From Cryptomeria japonica (lineage: Eukaryota > Streptophyta > Pinopsida > Cupressales > Cupressaceae), in assembly GCF_030272615.1 (NCBI RefSeq), contig NC_081415.1:264168925-264232924 (forward strand): a stretch of 64,000 nucleotides of DNA. Reading direction: 5' to 3'. This document shows positions 23,326-35,563 of this stretch, piece after piece; the first letter of the stretch is position 1, and every line of letters starts with the position of its first letter. The translations under genes were made by a program, and so were the position numbers. The notes below the pieces were generated by a model that saw only the letters and a list, made by a program, of their open reading frames with translations, searched no databases and was not told the DNA's origin.

Positions 23326-26053
23326 CTATGATGAACTCCCTCCCTCAGAGCCTCCTGGCCTCGATGGAGTCTGAGCCTTGGAAGGACCCGCCCCAGGATC
23401 ATCTCTCCTACCCCCTCTATCTGGTAGTGGTGGAGGACCCATAACCCCACCACTGGATGCCTATCTCCTGTCCCTCCCTCCAGTAGTTGTCATTGTCCGC
23501 GATGGTCTATGGAAGCTCCTAGCCCACTGATCTAGTGGCACTGCCCCATAGTATAGGTCTCGCCAGTATCCTATCTCCTCCCCGGCTAGTAGAACATAGG
23601 TGTATCTAGCTCCTGTGTCCTTTGTCACCTACCTCCTAGCCCTTAGTGTTGTCTCAGCCTCTGTATAACACTGAATAGCCTGATCTCTCTCTTTCTTAGT
23701 ATCCTTGAGCTGTCTCTTGAATCTATCCCTCTCCCACTTGAGATCTTGGATCTCATCTGCCTATCCCCAAAAGATCTCCCTCAACTCTAGTAGCTCATCC
23801 GCCTCCTCTCCCCCTATACCTGTGGCTGCTCCTGTGGCTAACTCTATCCCCACCCCCATCCTTGTACCTATCCTTGCACTTGTCTGGGACCCTGTGCTAC
23901 TGGCACCTATAAAGGCAATCCACCTCCACCTCTCACCACCCGAGCCTGTCTCTCCTCTCCACCCTCTCTCTGCGGAGCCACTCTCTTCTCTCCTACCACA
24001 CCCTGCCTCCTCTGTCAACCTCTACCTCTACCATCTCCATCATCATCCCCATCACCTCTGCCATCTCCATCTATCAGCTCCCCTAGGTCTGTCAACCTTG
24101 GAAATGGATTCTCAGCCCAATATGCAGTATACTCTGCATCCATCCCTGCATCCTCTATCTCTGGCCACATATCCCAAGGCAAGGGAATCATCTCTACCAT
24201 CTGTGTAACTGCCTGATCATATGACAACAATAGCCTGAAGTGTGCCTAATCCCTCACTGTTCGAGCATACATCCTGGAACCCCATGGCATCCGTTGAATC
24301 TTGTCGAACTGCCTACCCACTCTATCAACCAACTGCCTCTCAAGCACATAGGGCATCTACCCAATCGAAAACCTGCTCCTGAAAGTATATGGTAGCTCAA
24401 CTGCATCATCCTCCCACTCCTCGCACTCTTGGTATGGCCTCCATACCACAGTGTTAATCTCATCGATGACCTGACACCAATACTCTTACCTGCTAATCCA
24501 TGGCTGTGATGTAATTATATCATACAAATGCACAAAAATGCACCCATGACCCCTGCCTCTGAAATGAATCGGTCATGTCACTGGTAGATGCTCATAAGCC
24601 CACACCTGCAACAATATCACTCCACAGCCCAATCCTACGGATCCGTGATATACGAACTGATGAAGCTCATAATACAAGTGTGCCAGTACACATGGTCCCC
24701 ATGCAAATCTGGTATGCTGTGTCACCAGTGTCTCCAATATGCTCCCCCAACCCACAACCAATCCTCGTGTCGCCTTGTTAGGACATAAGAACCCATTGAT
24801 AACTCCTGCCAGTACTGCTAGTAGTGCCAATCTAGTCTATCTCATGGTGTCCCATGCCACCTGTCCAACCCTCATCTCTAGTCCTAGATCCTAAAACACT
24901 CATCTCAGGGTATCTCTGTCTCCATCTCGATCGTAAGGAACCAACTCTCCATCGATTGGTATCCTCAGAATCTTGTATGCATCTTCTAAGGTGACTATCA
25001 TCTCACCCATCGGCAAATGAAACGTACATGTCTTCGAGTGTCATCTCTCGACAAGTGCAGTCAGCAAACCCATGTTCGCCCAAAACTCAGACACATACAG
25101 AATGTGGCGTAAGCCCATAACATCAATAGCAGCTCTCTCAACAACTATCAGCTCTTCTCGCAAACTCAGAGTCGATGGGAATCTCTCTCGTGACTCCAGT
25201 ATAGGTAGATACTCCTACAGTCAAACAAATCAGCTGTGTCATTCAATGTGGTATTCACTGTTCATCACAAAATGTTGCTTTTTATCCTAGTGCTTATACT
25301 TATCATATGGTGTTCTATCCTAGTGACACTCACTATTCATCACAAAGTGTTGCCTTTTTTAATTCTAGTGGTAGTCACTGTTCATTACAAAGTACTACAT
25401 TTTTTTGCACTCCCTGTTCATCACAAAGTGTTGCTCATATTTTGCACCTTGTTCATCACAAAGTGCTGCTCATATTAGTACTCCCTGCTCATCACAAAGT
25501 ACTTTGTCTTAGCACTCCTTGCTCATCACAAAGTGACTTGATCTATCCTGGTCTTCCCTAGAGGACCTGCTTGAGTGTATCCTCTCAACATCTTATCCAA
25601 TCGACAGCGTATGTTCATCACAGAAGTGCCGATTTGGCCTAGAAGACATAAACGCACTCTCATGACATACACATGCTTACATATTGCACACCTGCTTGCT
25701 CTGCACAGACGAGCCTGACATACATAGATGTGCCTCTGTTCTGTGCAGACGCATCCACATAGCACAAATGCACCTACACAACACAGACGTGATAGCATTT
25801 GGCACAAACACCTTTTCTTGCATAGACGCACCTAGCCAACCCAAACGCGTGTGGCACCAGCACGAACGAGCCTAAGCATTTTTCAACCTTGTTTGACATA
25901 CCTAAACATGCATTTATTGCACTACCTATCATGCATTAATGACAACATTTATCGTGACAAAGTACAAGGAGGTTTTGTGGTACTCACCAACTCTCCTACA
26001 TCTACTGGTCTCTGAAATCGACGAACGCAATCAAATCTGTGAACAAAAGCCAT
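23326..26053 (-). pseudogene. Antisense two-exon plant mobile domain (PMD/MAIN-like) gene in H
   Basis: Exon 1 (26053-25988) encodes 22 residues from an ATG in good context (CAACGATGGC) and ends at a consensus donor GTGAGTA. The intron (25987-25215) ends GACTGTAG. Exon 2 (25214 to 23326) continues in phase. It reads YVSEFWANMGLLTALVER, then TCTFHLPMGEMIVTLEDAY and ILRIPIDGEL, which is the PMD signature of MAIN/MAIL proteins and their transposon relatives. PMD text goes on to about 24,100. An Asp/Gly/Arg-rich stretch follows, then a Lys/Glu coiled coil (DLKWERDRFKRQLKD) and a Ser/Gly tail. Eight or more stops (several TGG to TGA/TAG type) and one frameshift near 24,000 break it. The splice signals are intact. 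It runs opposite to H and shares no frame with it. The role of PMD in transposons is unknown; host PMD proteins act in the nucleus. Confidence 0.8.
25255..25625. repeat. Irregular repeats of TTCATCACAAAGTG in the PMD gene intron
   Basis: Eight copies of [TC]TCATCACAAAGTG or close variants start near 25258, 25334, 25380, 25421, 25452, 25491, 25521 and 25613. Spacing is 30-90 bp. All lie in the intron of the antisense PMD gene. Confidence 0.8.
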
Positions 26054-26144
26054 CGTTGCTGACTGCTGCTGCTCTATTCTCTCTTTGCACTCTGATCTCT
26101 TGAAGATGTGTGGATGACAATGAGGATGTATTCCCCTTATGGTC

Positions 26145-26157
26145 TATCTTATAGACT
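26145..26157 (-). promoter_or_regulatory. Candidate TATA box of the antisense PMD gene
   Basis: The minus strand reads GTCTATAAGATAG, about 95 bp upstream of the exon 1 ATG, a normal plant distance. No transcript data are available here. Confidence 0.5.
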
Positions 26158-26397
26158 ACCCTAGCCCTAGCCCTAGCCCTCATTTCCCAAGTCAGTCTTC
26201 ATTATCCCGTGACTTTGTCACTCTATCCAATCTGGTCAGTCCATTCTAGCCTTTCTTTCTTATCGAGAGATTGGCTGTGATCTTTCTAGACATTTTCATC
26301 CAATCTCTTGAGGGGGCATATCATTCCCATCTTGGGGCAACTTTGTATCAGTTCATATTATCTTCTTTGAAACAATGTGACAAGTTGCATTGTCTCA

Positions 26398-26410
26398 AAG
26401 AAGGGCAAAA
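26398..26410 (+). promoter_or_regulatory. Polypurine tract of H
   Basis: AAGAAGGGCAAAA lies directly before the TGTAGACACC start of the presumed 3' LTR. One C interrupts the purines. Confidence 0.5.
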
Positions 26411-27095
26411 TGTAGACACCTCAAATTGTCCAGTCTAATTAAATAAATATTTTATTAATTTAATTGCTTTAGCCTAATTCTTCTATTATTTAAATAAATA
26501 TTTATTTATTTAATTAATCCCACTTCTTCTATTAATTAAATAAATATTTATTTATTTAATTAATTCATTAGCCTTTTCTACCCATGACACATGTCATTCA
26601 TCTCTTAATTCATACACTACCTACCCTCTCATTATTTCCTTATTTTCTCTACCTACCCTCTAATCATAGCCGACCATTTATCTTTTACACCTCTCAATCT
26701 TATCCCTCCATTTCTTATAGTGTCTTCTATATAAGGAGATGCTTCCTTCATTATCAACCCTATGCATTCTAGTGAGTTAACTACTTGACTACACTACGCT
26801 TTCGAACATATGCGATCAAGCCTACTTGCAACCACATTTCTGTTCTTTGTTGAGCTCTTGTGCACACATAAAATCTAAGAGCAAATATATCAAGCAAGAT
26901 CAATGGAGATAGGAAGAATGAAGATTCAAACCCTATTGGACATGTGATGGTATAATCTTTGTGATTTCATTTGATTTGCATTGTCTTAGGTAATCTTCAT
27001 ATGTTATGGTAGATCTTTGTTGTTGTTAGGCTAGGGTTTTGTGGTTGAATTCATTTAGTCTTTCAATATTGTTGTTATCCATTTTCACCATAAAC
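26411..27095 (+). repeat. Presumed 3' LTR of H
   Basis: It starts TGTAGACACCTCAAATT after a purine tract. It contains two to three copies of an A/T palindrome (26443-26570) and a TATA box TATATAAG at 26728-26735. The right end is uncertain; ATAAACA near 27093 is my best guess, because the 5' LTR is outside the window and no TSD can be tested. Confidence 0.55.
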
Positions 27096-27117
27096 AATAA
27101 CAATACCAATATGGTCA

Positions 27118-27155
27118 TTAAATTTGGTGAAGTTGTCCAAGGCAACCAAATTTAA
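27118..27155. repeat. Short hairpin (11-bp inverted repeat)
   Basis: TTAAATTTGGT at 27118-27128 is repeated inverted as ACCAAATTTAA at 27145-27155, with a 16-nt loop. It lies just outside the H LTR. Confidence 0.7.
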
Positions 27156-27364
27156 CACTTAAGATTAGATGAAACAAATTATATCGAATCTCAAGATTAT
27201 AAAAATAACATGCTATTGTTCATTATTACATTCAAGATTAAAGTTTCAAAGAATGAAGACATGCACATGAGGAACAAATTATATCGAATCTCAACTTCTA
27301 TATATATCAAATTGTTGAATAATAACAAGTGTATGCCCATATACAAAATGACATAAACACCAAC

Positions 27365-29409
27365 TCAAACAAAATGCATGTCCATATATGTAAGTGTATT
27401 TCTATATACAAAATATACATGCCAAATAGACATGTATGTATCATAAACTGTCTCTATCACATCATAAACTATTGATGGATCATCAAAATCAATCCTCTTC
27501 GAAGCACTCTTTGGTTCTAAAGGAACCTGCACAAGAAAAATTCAAACCACAATCGAAATTAGTTATATTATATAATTAACATTTGAAAAGTTAACATCAA
27601 AATAAATATACATTGAACTATAATTGAACACTAAAATTGAATTCTTGGTTACCTCAAGTCCACGTATTCTCTTAGGACAGTTAGGAGTCGTAGAATATGC
27701 TTGTGGTAGAGAAGGGATGTTACTGAGATTTTCGTAGGCAACCTATATATGTTCACAATTAACATAACATTGATACACATTGGCATATAATTGTCAGTGA
27801 TGGTAACATATTTACTAAACACAAAATAAAATAAACACATACACCTGAGGCATCTCTTCTTTTGCTTCTTCAAGTATCATGGAAGTGGTCAACAAGGATG
27901 TGAAACCAACAATTCTCCTATACATAAAAATGACAAGTACATGAATCTATCAATCTATGTAGACATGTATAATCATTATAATTTCTTTAAGATCTTAATT
28001 CAATCAAATTTGTGTTCAATTACCTTTCCCTTGTCTCCGATTGCACTTCCAGAGTCAGGATTACATGGCACTGCACTCACACTAGGTGTTTCCTGCAAGA
28101 GTAAAATAAGATAAACATGTAAGTTAATATATAATTTAATTAATAACAATTTAAATGACAAGCATGTATACAATAAAATATGTGAATGACAAAGTGCAAA
28201 AATATATATCACATAGCTATCAAGGCCAATTGAAATGGTCGTGAGGGTGGCATCATGGACCTGTGATAACTCCTCCACAAACATCAACTATTAAATAGAT
28301 CATGTATACAAACATTAGTAATTAATACTATCTAGTCTTATAATTATTCATTTAAAATAAAATGCACTATGAAATTACAAGTTAAGTCTTACCACTACAT
28401 TGTTGGTGTATGATGAAGGTAGCTCCTCATATCTAGCATGTGAGAACTCCCTAGGGTGTGTTCCAATCCCTATCATCTCTTCTAGTGCATCGACCATATA
28501 ATCCACCTTGTAATCAAATGTGTCGATGTGATGATGAACAAGCTATCCAAGAGGAGCTAAGCACATGTGATGGCACATAGTACAAATGTGCAACACTAAA
28601 AAATATGGACGCAAGGAGGATGTGTTAGTGCCACCCAATCCATCACTAGCATCACCCTCATGCGATTGAGCTAGTGTCGCAACTTAAGAAACCAAAAGGT
28701 TACTCAAAGAGTGAATAGTTGATATAGCCCACGATGTTGCCTCAACAATAATATTTGGATGTTGTATTGGAGGTGAGTAAGTAATGTGAGGAGGAAGAAC
28801 ATAAGGGCATGATTGTAGTACTTGAACTACCCCGGGTCTATGCTAGAGCATACCTCCACCCACGCCTTGGAAATGTCTGATGTCAAAGTAGTTGACATGC
28901 TTTCCTAAAATAAACTCGGCATATAATTTATTGGTGAAGTAAAATGGCACATTGTGATTGTTGTTGGGTGGTCTATCAAAAACTATCCACCAACGATCCC
29001 AAAATTTATTTTGCATAGCATCATTTTGGCACGATTTGATGGAAAGTTTTGATTTTTTCACATCTACAATCTATCTAGTGCAGGGATTAACAAATAGGGT
29101 GGAAATTTTGAATTTAGATATCTCAAGGTTCTTCACCTCATCATAGGACAAGCCATTCACATATTGTTCCCTCATGGCCTCTCGCCACAAAAGAATGACA
29201 TTGTGCTCAGTAGTGATAATTTATACATTGGAAATGATTGCCTTTAGGGAATCTAACATGGGGGATAAACGAGGGATTGTGCTATAGGCATCATCAATGC
29301 CCCTCAATTGGTCCATATTTTGACAAATTAACTCATGAATTGAGGGGGGGTTTGGTAGCTGAGGGTTTGGTGGTTGTGGTGGTTGTGTATTCTCATTATT
29401 ATTAGCCAA
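27365..29409 (-). pseudogene. Six-exon gene remnant, function unknown
   Basis: Exon 1 (29409-28393, 339 codons from ATG) is followed by exons at 28287-28213, 28092-28024, 27917-27845, 27742-27653 and 27526-27365, ending in TGA. Boundaries follow GT-AG (for example GTG|GTAAGA, TTGCAG|GAAAC, GAG|GTAACC, TGTGCAG|GTTCC). Exons 1-3 and 5-6 keep phase. Exon 4 is 73 nt and one base out of phase, which would give an early stop. Exon 1 starts with a Pro/Gln/Asn-rich stretch, then LWREAMREQYVNGL and NKFWDRWWIVFDRPP. It has five in-frame stops, all TAA or TAG at places where Gln would fit. I recognise no family. It could be a decayed host gene or a DNA-transposon gene; no terminal inverted repeats were found. 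Confidence 0.55.
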
Positions 29410-31021
29410 TTTACCTAATTGAAGTTAAAAAATTTAAACATCATAGTGCATTTAAAATTTTAAAAACCTGATTTATAACTAAAGAATCATAAAATAAATC
29501 AAAAAATGCAAATGAATGATTAAAAAAGACAAGGAAATTGAAAAAATTCATACAAGCTGATGCTTGGATTTGATGAAAATTTGCTTGAGGAATTGTATAT
29601 GAGCTCTAATAAGATATTAAATCACTCTAAAACGTCAAACCCATGGTTAAAAATGACCCATAGGTGATCATAGTCTGGGTATTTAAAATACCTATAGGTA
29701 TATGATATCTGATAGTATCAAATATTCGATACCTTTTTTAATATTTTCCATTGTGTATTAATAAGATATATTATTAATATATGATAATATATATTAAAAT
29801 ACATATTATTAATACATGAAAATATATATTATACAAGAATAATATATTATATATCTATCTATCTATCTATCTATCTATAAGTTTAATAATATTGGATATT
29901 TGATATTTTTGGATATCCGGTATGCTTTGGCTTTTGCCATGGCTACATGTACTGACATCCAAGCCAAGCAAAAAGTCAACATAGGTTTTTTCACGTTTTT
30001 GGACAAATAGAAAAGGCATTTTTTTTTTCATATCGCAACTTTTTCGCCCCTCATGATCCTGCACATATCTTGAGGTCCTTATCTACCAGAACTAGACCAT
30101 GGGATATTAGTTATTTTCATCTAGGTATTTTATTTTTCTTCCCAAAGATATGTCAATATAAATTTTTTTTGGGAGGATATAAAAACTTTTTGAGATTATT
30201 TGAACTTATTTTTGGGTCATATTTTTATATAGAGGATTACTGTATTTCAAATAATTGGGAAAAAATAATTTTTTATATTGGTAAGTAATTGGTTAGTATT
30301 TAGAACCCGGTAATGTCTAAATCACATAAATTGAGTAATAAAAATTATAGTATATAGGGTTACAAGATACTACCAATCATTGAGTATTGTGAATGTGACA
30401 AAATCTTGCTAGGTATAAAAAAACCAAGTTCATTAATAATCTTAGTGAACTTGAAAAATGCCACAAGTTCGTTCTAGTTATCCTATTAGAATTAGTATTA
30501 GATAATTTAATTCTCAAAGCCTGAAGTATCGCATATAAACATTTTTTTATCAATTAATGTTGATTTGTATTGATATAAAATAAAATATACATATGTTTGC
30601 ATAATCCATAGTGTGAGATCCAAAAAACCAGTAAAATAGAGTATTTGCAGTTTAAAACATCTTAATAAATCTCCTACCACCTAACCTACTGCTGACTAAC
30701 CAGTAATTATCGATTTACATATTCAAATCACAAAAGCAGCAAGCATGAATAGAAAACACTAAAATTAACTCGCAACTGCGAGTTCCTTGCCTCTCCCTTC
30801 GTTGTTTGGGTCGTCATCATGTGGTTCCTCAAGATCATTGAGATCGTCGTTGTCCTCCAGAGGGAAGCTAATCCATAGGGTACGCTTCGCTGGCCACCTC
30901 CTTGATCCTCTTGGAAACCCTTTCTTTCTTTTGGAAGAAGATCCAGAGCCTTTTTTGTTGACTTTTGATCACTTGGGCCCCATTTCTCTAATTCTCGATG
31001 GATGTCTCACCTCTTTTATGC
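29410..31021. other. A/T-rich non-coding region
   Basis: No supported gene. Text at 29,690-29,900 is nearly pure A/T with many short palindromes and includes the ATCT microsatellite. Text from 30,100 to 30,700 is also low in coding signal. Confidence 0.5.
29848..29878. repeat. (ATCT)n microsatellite
   Basis: About seven tandem copies of ATCT. Confidence 0.9.
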
Positions 31022-31462
31022 CTATAGGTATTCTTGAATCTCATGCATCCTAATTTGCACCGACGCCCTACATACCTCCTTGTTACAATTTTCACTCCGG
31101 AGGAGGTAAGCGCAAAGAGTTGGATGGAATTCGCTCGCATGGAGCCAAACCCCATTTGGGCATACGAAGCCACTCTCATCATGCGACATTCTCAAGAAAT
31201 TTTCTAACCCTCCATGACACTCCTCCTTCACACAGTTTGTGAAAATCCATTTCACCTTCTCTATGCTTACCAGGTCAAAGCACTGGGCTATAAACATGGA
31301 TGCTATATATGTGTTCATGCAACATTTATACTATGCCTTTAGATATTATTCCCCTAGCACTATTTTAAGCCTCGTCAAAAAATATCTCTCTTCAAAATAA
31401 AAGACGTTTGATAATATTTCTTTCGATATTTGGCCTCAAAAGGCCACCATTGGTCTGGCCAC
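31022..31462 (-). pseudogene. Unrecognised coding remnant, possibly an exon
   Basis: A minus-strand frame begins after a CTTGCAG acceptor-like site at 31463 and stays coherent to a TAG at about 31022. It has three early stops and then about 98 open codons (FAQ-like hydrophobic start, then KEECHGGLENFLRMSHDESG and Cys-containing text). No motif is recognised. It may be a fragment of a gene or transposase. Confidence 0.3.
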
Positions 31463-31659
31463 CTGCAAGTAAAAATCAAGTTGCATGAGGAAATAGATAC
31501 AAGCCTCTGCAATACTCCACAATGTCATCACCTCGGGAGCCAAAATCAGAATCGATACAAGAATTTAATCTGCTAAAGGCGTTTATCTTATCAAGGAAGC
31601 CAAGATTGCAGAGATAAGCCTCACGAAAGAGATTAAAGAGATCAAGTTAGTTATTGTTT

Positions 31660-32505
31660 GATTTCAAAGATTAAAACTAAGTATGTAAATGAAGCATGCA
31701 AAGATGAACATTGGGTCGATGTGATGGAAGAATAATTGATGCAGATTGAAAAGAATAGTACATGGGATATTGTTCCCAGACCTAAAGACAAAAATGTAAT
31801 TGGAACTAAATGGGTCTTTCAGAACAAATTGAATGAGCAAGGTGAAGTTGTTAGGAGCAAAACAAGACTTGTTTGCAAAGGTTATTCACAAATAGAAGGG
31901 ATTGATTTTGAAAAAACTTTTGCTCTGGTGGCAAGAATTGAAGTTGTAAGATTGTTTCTTTCTTATGCTACTTACAAAGATTTCAAAGTCTATTAAATGG
32001 ATGTCAAGTCAACATTCCTAAATGGATGTCAAGTTAACATTCATAAATGGTGAATTGGAAGAAGAGGTGTACATTGAGCAACCAGATGGATTTCAATTGT
32101 TTGATCAAGGAGATATGGTTTGTTGGTTGAGGAAAGCTTTGTATGGACTAAAGCAAGCCCTAAGAGCATGGTATTCCAAATTGGATAAGTATCTGTTGAA
32201 GTTAGGATTTAACAAAGCTACTACTGATAATAATTTGTACTTCAAGATTATCATGATAACATTTTAATTGTTGAAGTTTCCGTTGATGATATTATCTGTG
32301 GAGAGAATGATAGTTTATGCAAAGAGTTTGTTGATGAAATGCAAAATGAATTTGAAATGTCTATGATTGGAGAGATGAAATTCTTTTTGGGATTATAAAT
32401 CACACAGTCAGAAAAGGGGATCTTTATATCTCAATTCAATTATGTAAAAGAGTTGTTGAAGAAGTTTGGTTTAGAAGATTCAATACCAGTTGGTACTCAT
32501 ATGGC
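31660..32505 (+). pseudogene. Ty1/copia reverse transcriptase, first part
   Basis: The frame reads EACKDEHWVDVMEE, WDIVPRPKDKNVIGTKWVF, RLVCKGYSQIEGIDFE, ALYGLKQALRAWY and then VSVDDIICG, the copia YVDD box with Tyr replaced by Ser. It ends at KKFGLEDSIPVGTHM near 32505. The 5' end of the element (gag, protease, integrase, LTR) is missing. The matching downstream part starts at 54,247. A 25-bp tandem duplication breaks the frame at the MDVK motif, and further stops exist. Confidence 0.88.
31995..32044 (+). repeat. 25-bp tandem duplication in the copia RT
   Basis: Units 31995-32019 and 32020-32044 differ at two positions. Both encode the start of MDVK-TF. Twenty-five is not a multiple of three, so the duplication shifts the frame. 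Confidence 0.9.
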
Positions 32506-35500
32506 GATGTTAACTATTTTTCTCTTTAATGCTAAAAATAGCCTCTCACTAGGTTTTAGGTCTCCATGGTTAAAGCAAGGTTTTGAAGAAAGAGGATTTC
32601 AAAAGTTTAGGGGTTTAAATTTAAAAAATCACGGGGTCTTTAAGTTAATTAAAGATGAATTTTAATAATTAAATTCATCTTTTAGTGGCCAAAATCTTCC
32701 AAAAAAGGCTCTAAAAAGCGCTTTTAAGTTATTCTCCATGTTAAGTCAATATTTTTTGATTAAGTGTGTTGAAGGCTAATGAAATTTAAAAGAAAAGGAA
32801 ATCTCCATGTTGCATGACAACTATTCTTGCATGAAGATTCATCTTTCCTCCTCATTCTTTAATATAGAAGCTAGGGGAGAGGGACCAGTAGTCGTTAGGG
32901 CTAACTTCGTCAACATGTAGCCATCACATGGAATATCATAAGACCTCCATTTTTTTTAGAAATATAATATGGACACTTAACTATCTACAACTAAGCTCTG
33001 AAGGCATGACTCATCATGCAAGACATCAAAATAACATGTCTAGTGTGAAGTGTAAAAAAAATGACTTTTTAAAGATTCGACCCAAACTTAATCTAAAAAT
33101 CCCTAGTTGTTGAATAAAAAAATATCATTTGTAATTAATATAATATCGTATTTTTATGTAAAATATAACTTATATGAAACTTAAATAGACCAAATACCTA
33201 TTAGTAATCATAAATGTGTGTTATCTCTAACTTTTATATCCAACACCAAAGGACCAATAGTTGAACACAAAAACAACATATTATGATATAAAATAAAACT
33301 TATATGAACAAAAAGGGACCAATTGTTAAACACTTTGGACAACCCCACACATTTCATGGAGAAAAACAAGTATTTATTGTGTTCACCTTTTATATTTGTG
33401 ATAAGACAAATTACTAATATGAAATACTTCAAGGCATATACGTTGCTACCCCAATAGTTGTACACATAAGAATAACATTTTTACACTATGATAACAATAC
33501 TTGTTTAAGCGAGTATCTTATTTTATAAATGAACCACTTATAGTGGATAGCTATGATATTTTACTCAAAACAAAAGAAGATCTATTTCACTTGCTAATGA
33601 ATGTATTTATGCCTTTTTTATATAACATTTATAGGCTCTCTTATGTTCAAGTATTGGTCCATTTTGATCAACATTTGACAATTTTTTTATTTACATGTGG
33701 AATATTTATTTACATTATATAGTATAAATATGTGGCAACACTGGATTTTATATGCATAATTGCTATAATGACTATTGGACCCCATACAACTACTATCCCT
33801 CTCCCCTATGGTTTCTACATGTTACAACAAGAGTTTCAGTAAGGAGTTGTAGACTACAGTTTTCTAGAAGATTGGAACATATTTTCACGTGGTTTTCACT
33901 TCAAAAGGATTGAGGAAACTCATTCAAATGGTTTGGAGCCCAAAGATGAATCATGCAGCAACAATAGGGGGGTTTATTAACATAGCATGCATGTTATCTT
34001 TAAGATAGATCGCTTGTTAAGTTGTTCATTTAAAACCCAAATCACAGCCATGCAAAAAACCATTCAAGGGAGTGTTCGGTCAAATAACACAACATATGGC
34101 AAATTAAAGATGAAGACATAGTAGTTTTGAGCTATGCCTAAGGTAGAGTAGATTAAACAATGAAATAGATCCATAAAGATCAACGAAGCTCAAGATGTTT
34201 GAAAGAAGACTTAGACATGCAAAGCCTGAGATCACAGTGAAGATGCCTATAAAGCAAGGAGCATGATAGTTTCAAATCATCTCTCTCGGATGCATGTAGA
34301 GTGTATCAAGTGCAAGGTTAGTGGTACTTGTTTTTTGCTAAAATAAAGAACCTTCTCATGCATTATCATTTATGGGTAAGGTACGTGGATGAAATGAGTC
34401 TTGCATCAGCTAAAGAGATGCATTCATAGAAGCTCTTGGTTATCTGGGTGCTAAATTCCATGCACATAAATATTATTACCCTTATGTTCATCTCTCATAT
34501 CAATAAATATAAATCTCAACATGTCTTGATGCCCTAGGGAGGTTCTTATTTATCAAAGATTTCATTATTGCTATTCGTTGTTATGAAGATTTTCATAGTC
34601 TTTACATAACTCTTATGGGTAAAAAATCACTGCACAACAAAGAAGTCATGAATGTAGTGATTTGGAATATTAATGGAGAAAGTAATTCTTTACAAATGGT
34701 AGTGATAGTGGTAATGAAGAATGCAGTTACAAAACCACAATCATATTGCAAATATGATAATAGATAAAGGAGCCTATATTCAAGGTGCAGTCCTAAGGGA
34801 AGAATAGTGACAATTTACTATCATAACAACAGACTGTGTAAATGCTAGGGCAGTATAAGGGAGCTCATTAAAAGATTACCAGTCCGAGACAAAAGCAGAA
34901 AATCATACACCAATAGAGAAATTGCCAGTAAGAGCATCAAAATAACATCATAATGACAGTAGCACACATGATTACCTTGGCCTTTGACACAATATGACTG
35001 TCATAGAGAAAAAGGACAGAGATTTCAATCAAAAGAATGCAGACTCAATCAACAATGAGGAACACAATCACCATAAATGGCTTGGAGCAATAAAAGGGAA
35101 AATATACAATGAATATGCAGCCACAAGAAATATGTCAAAACTCAGAAAATACATAATACATACAGTCACGTTGATTTGATCATATCTCAAAATTCGTAAA
35201 CTGCATTTTTCTAATTTTTCACAGAAATTAGAAAACCAAAAAACAAAAAAGCTCGTTAAAACACAGTTCACGAATATTGAGAACCCTTCACCAGTCTAAA
35301 AGGAAGCAAAGAAAGGGATTTTTATAGTTACGTTGAAAGTATAATAATACTCAAAGCCTTCATCAAGAAGACTTGAGATAGTATTATTCATTGAGGGCAT
35401 CATATAGTCATAACATTGACAAGCTATAGGCATGATTGCAGATCTTCAGGTGGAAAATTCTAGAAGATAACCATATCAGCCTTGTCACAAAGCCATCAAC

Positions 35501-35563
35501 TATGAGAACTGCTAAAGGCCAAGTCACAAGATAAAAGACTATGGAATTTGTATCTCAAAAGGG
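32506..35563. other. Non-coding sequence between the copia RT break and element M
   Basis: No domain on either strand. It begins right at the copia break with a small hairpin (CTATTTTT...AAAAATAG). From about 34,650 it becomes rich in CAGT/ACTG words. It is presumably part of whatever split the copia element, but I found no terminal repeats or TSD at 32,505/54,247. Confidence 0.5.

Noticed and set aside
23705-24208. Long plus-strand Ser/Pro/Leu/His frame of 167 codons
   Set aside because: It is the complement of the PMD gene's Gly/Asp/Arg-rich exon 2; the minus strand carries the recognisable domain and splice sites.
26158-26184. CCCTAG hexamer run resembling a telomere repeat
   Set aside because: Only about four copies of CCCTAG, not the plant telomere unit CCCTAAA, and it lies in the 5' region of the PMD gene. 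No interstitial telomere claim is justified.
510-29409. Reassigned stop codons (TAA/TAG read as Gln)
   Set aside because: Stops often replace Gln, but others replace Arg, Trp or other residues, and all elements use normal terminal stops. Decay explains it better than a new code.
30787-31053. Plus-strand 88-codon frame
   Set aside because: Overlaps a minus-strand frame, has Ser/Leu-rich text without motif, and no transcript evidence. Not enough to annotate.
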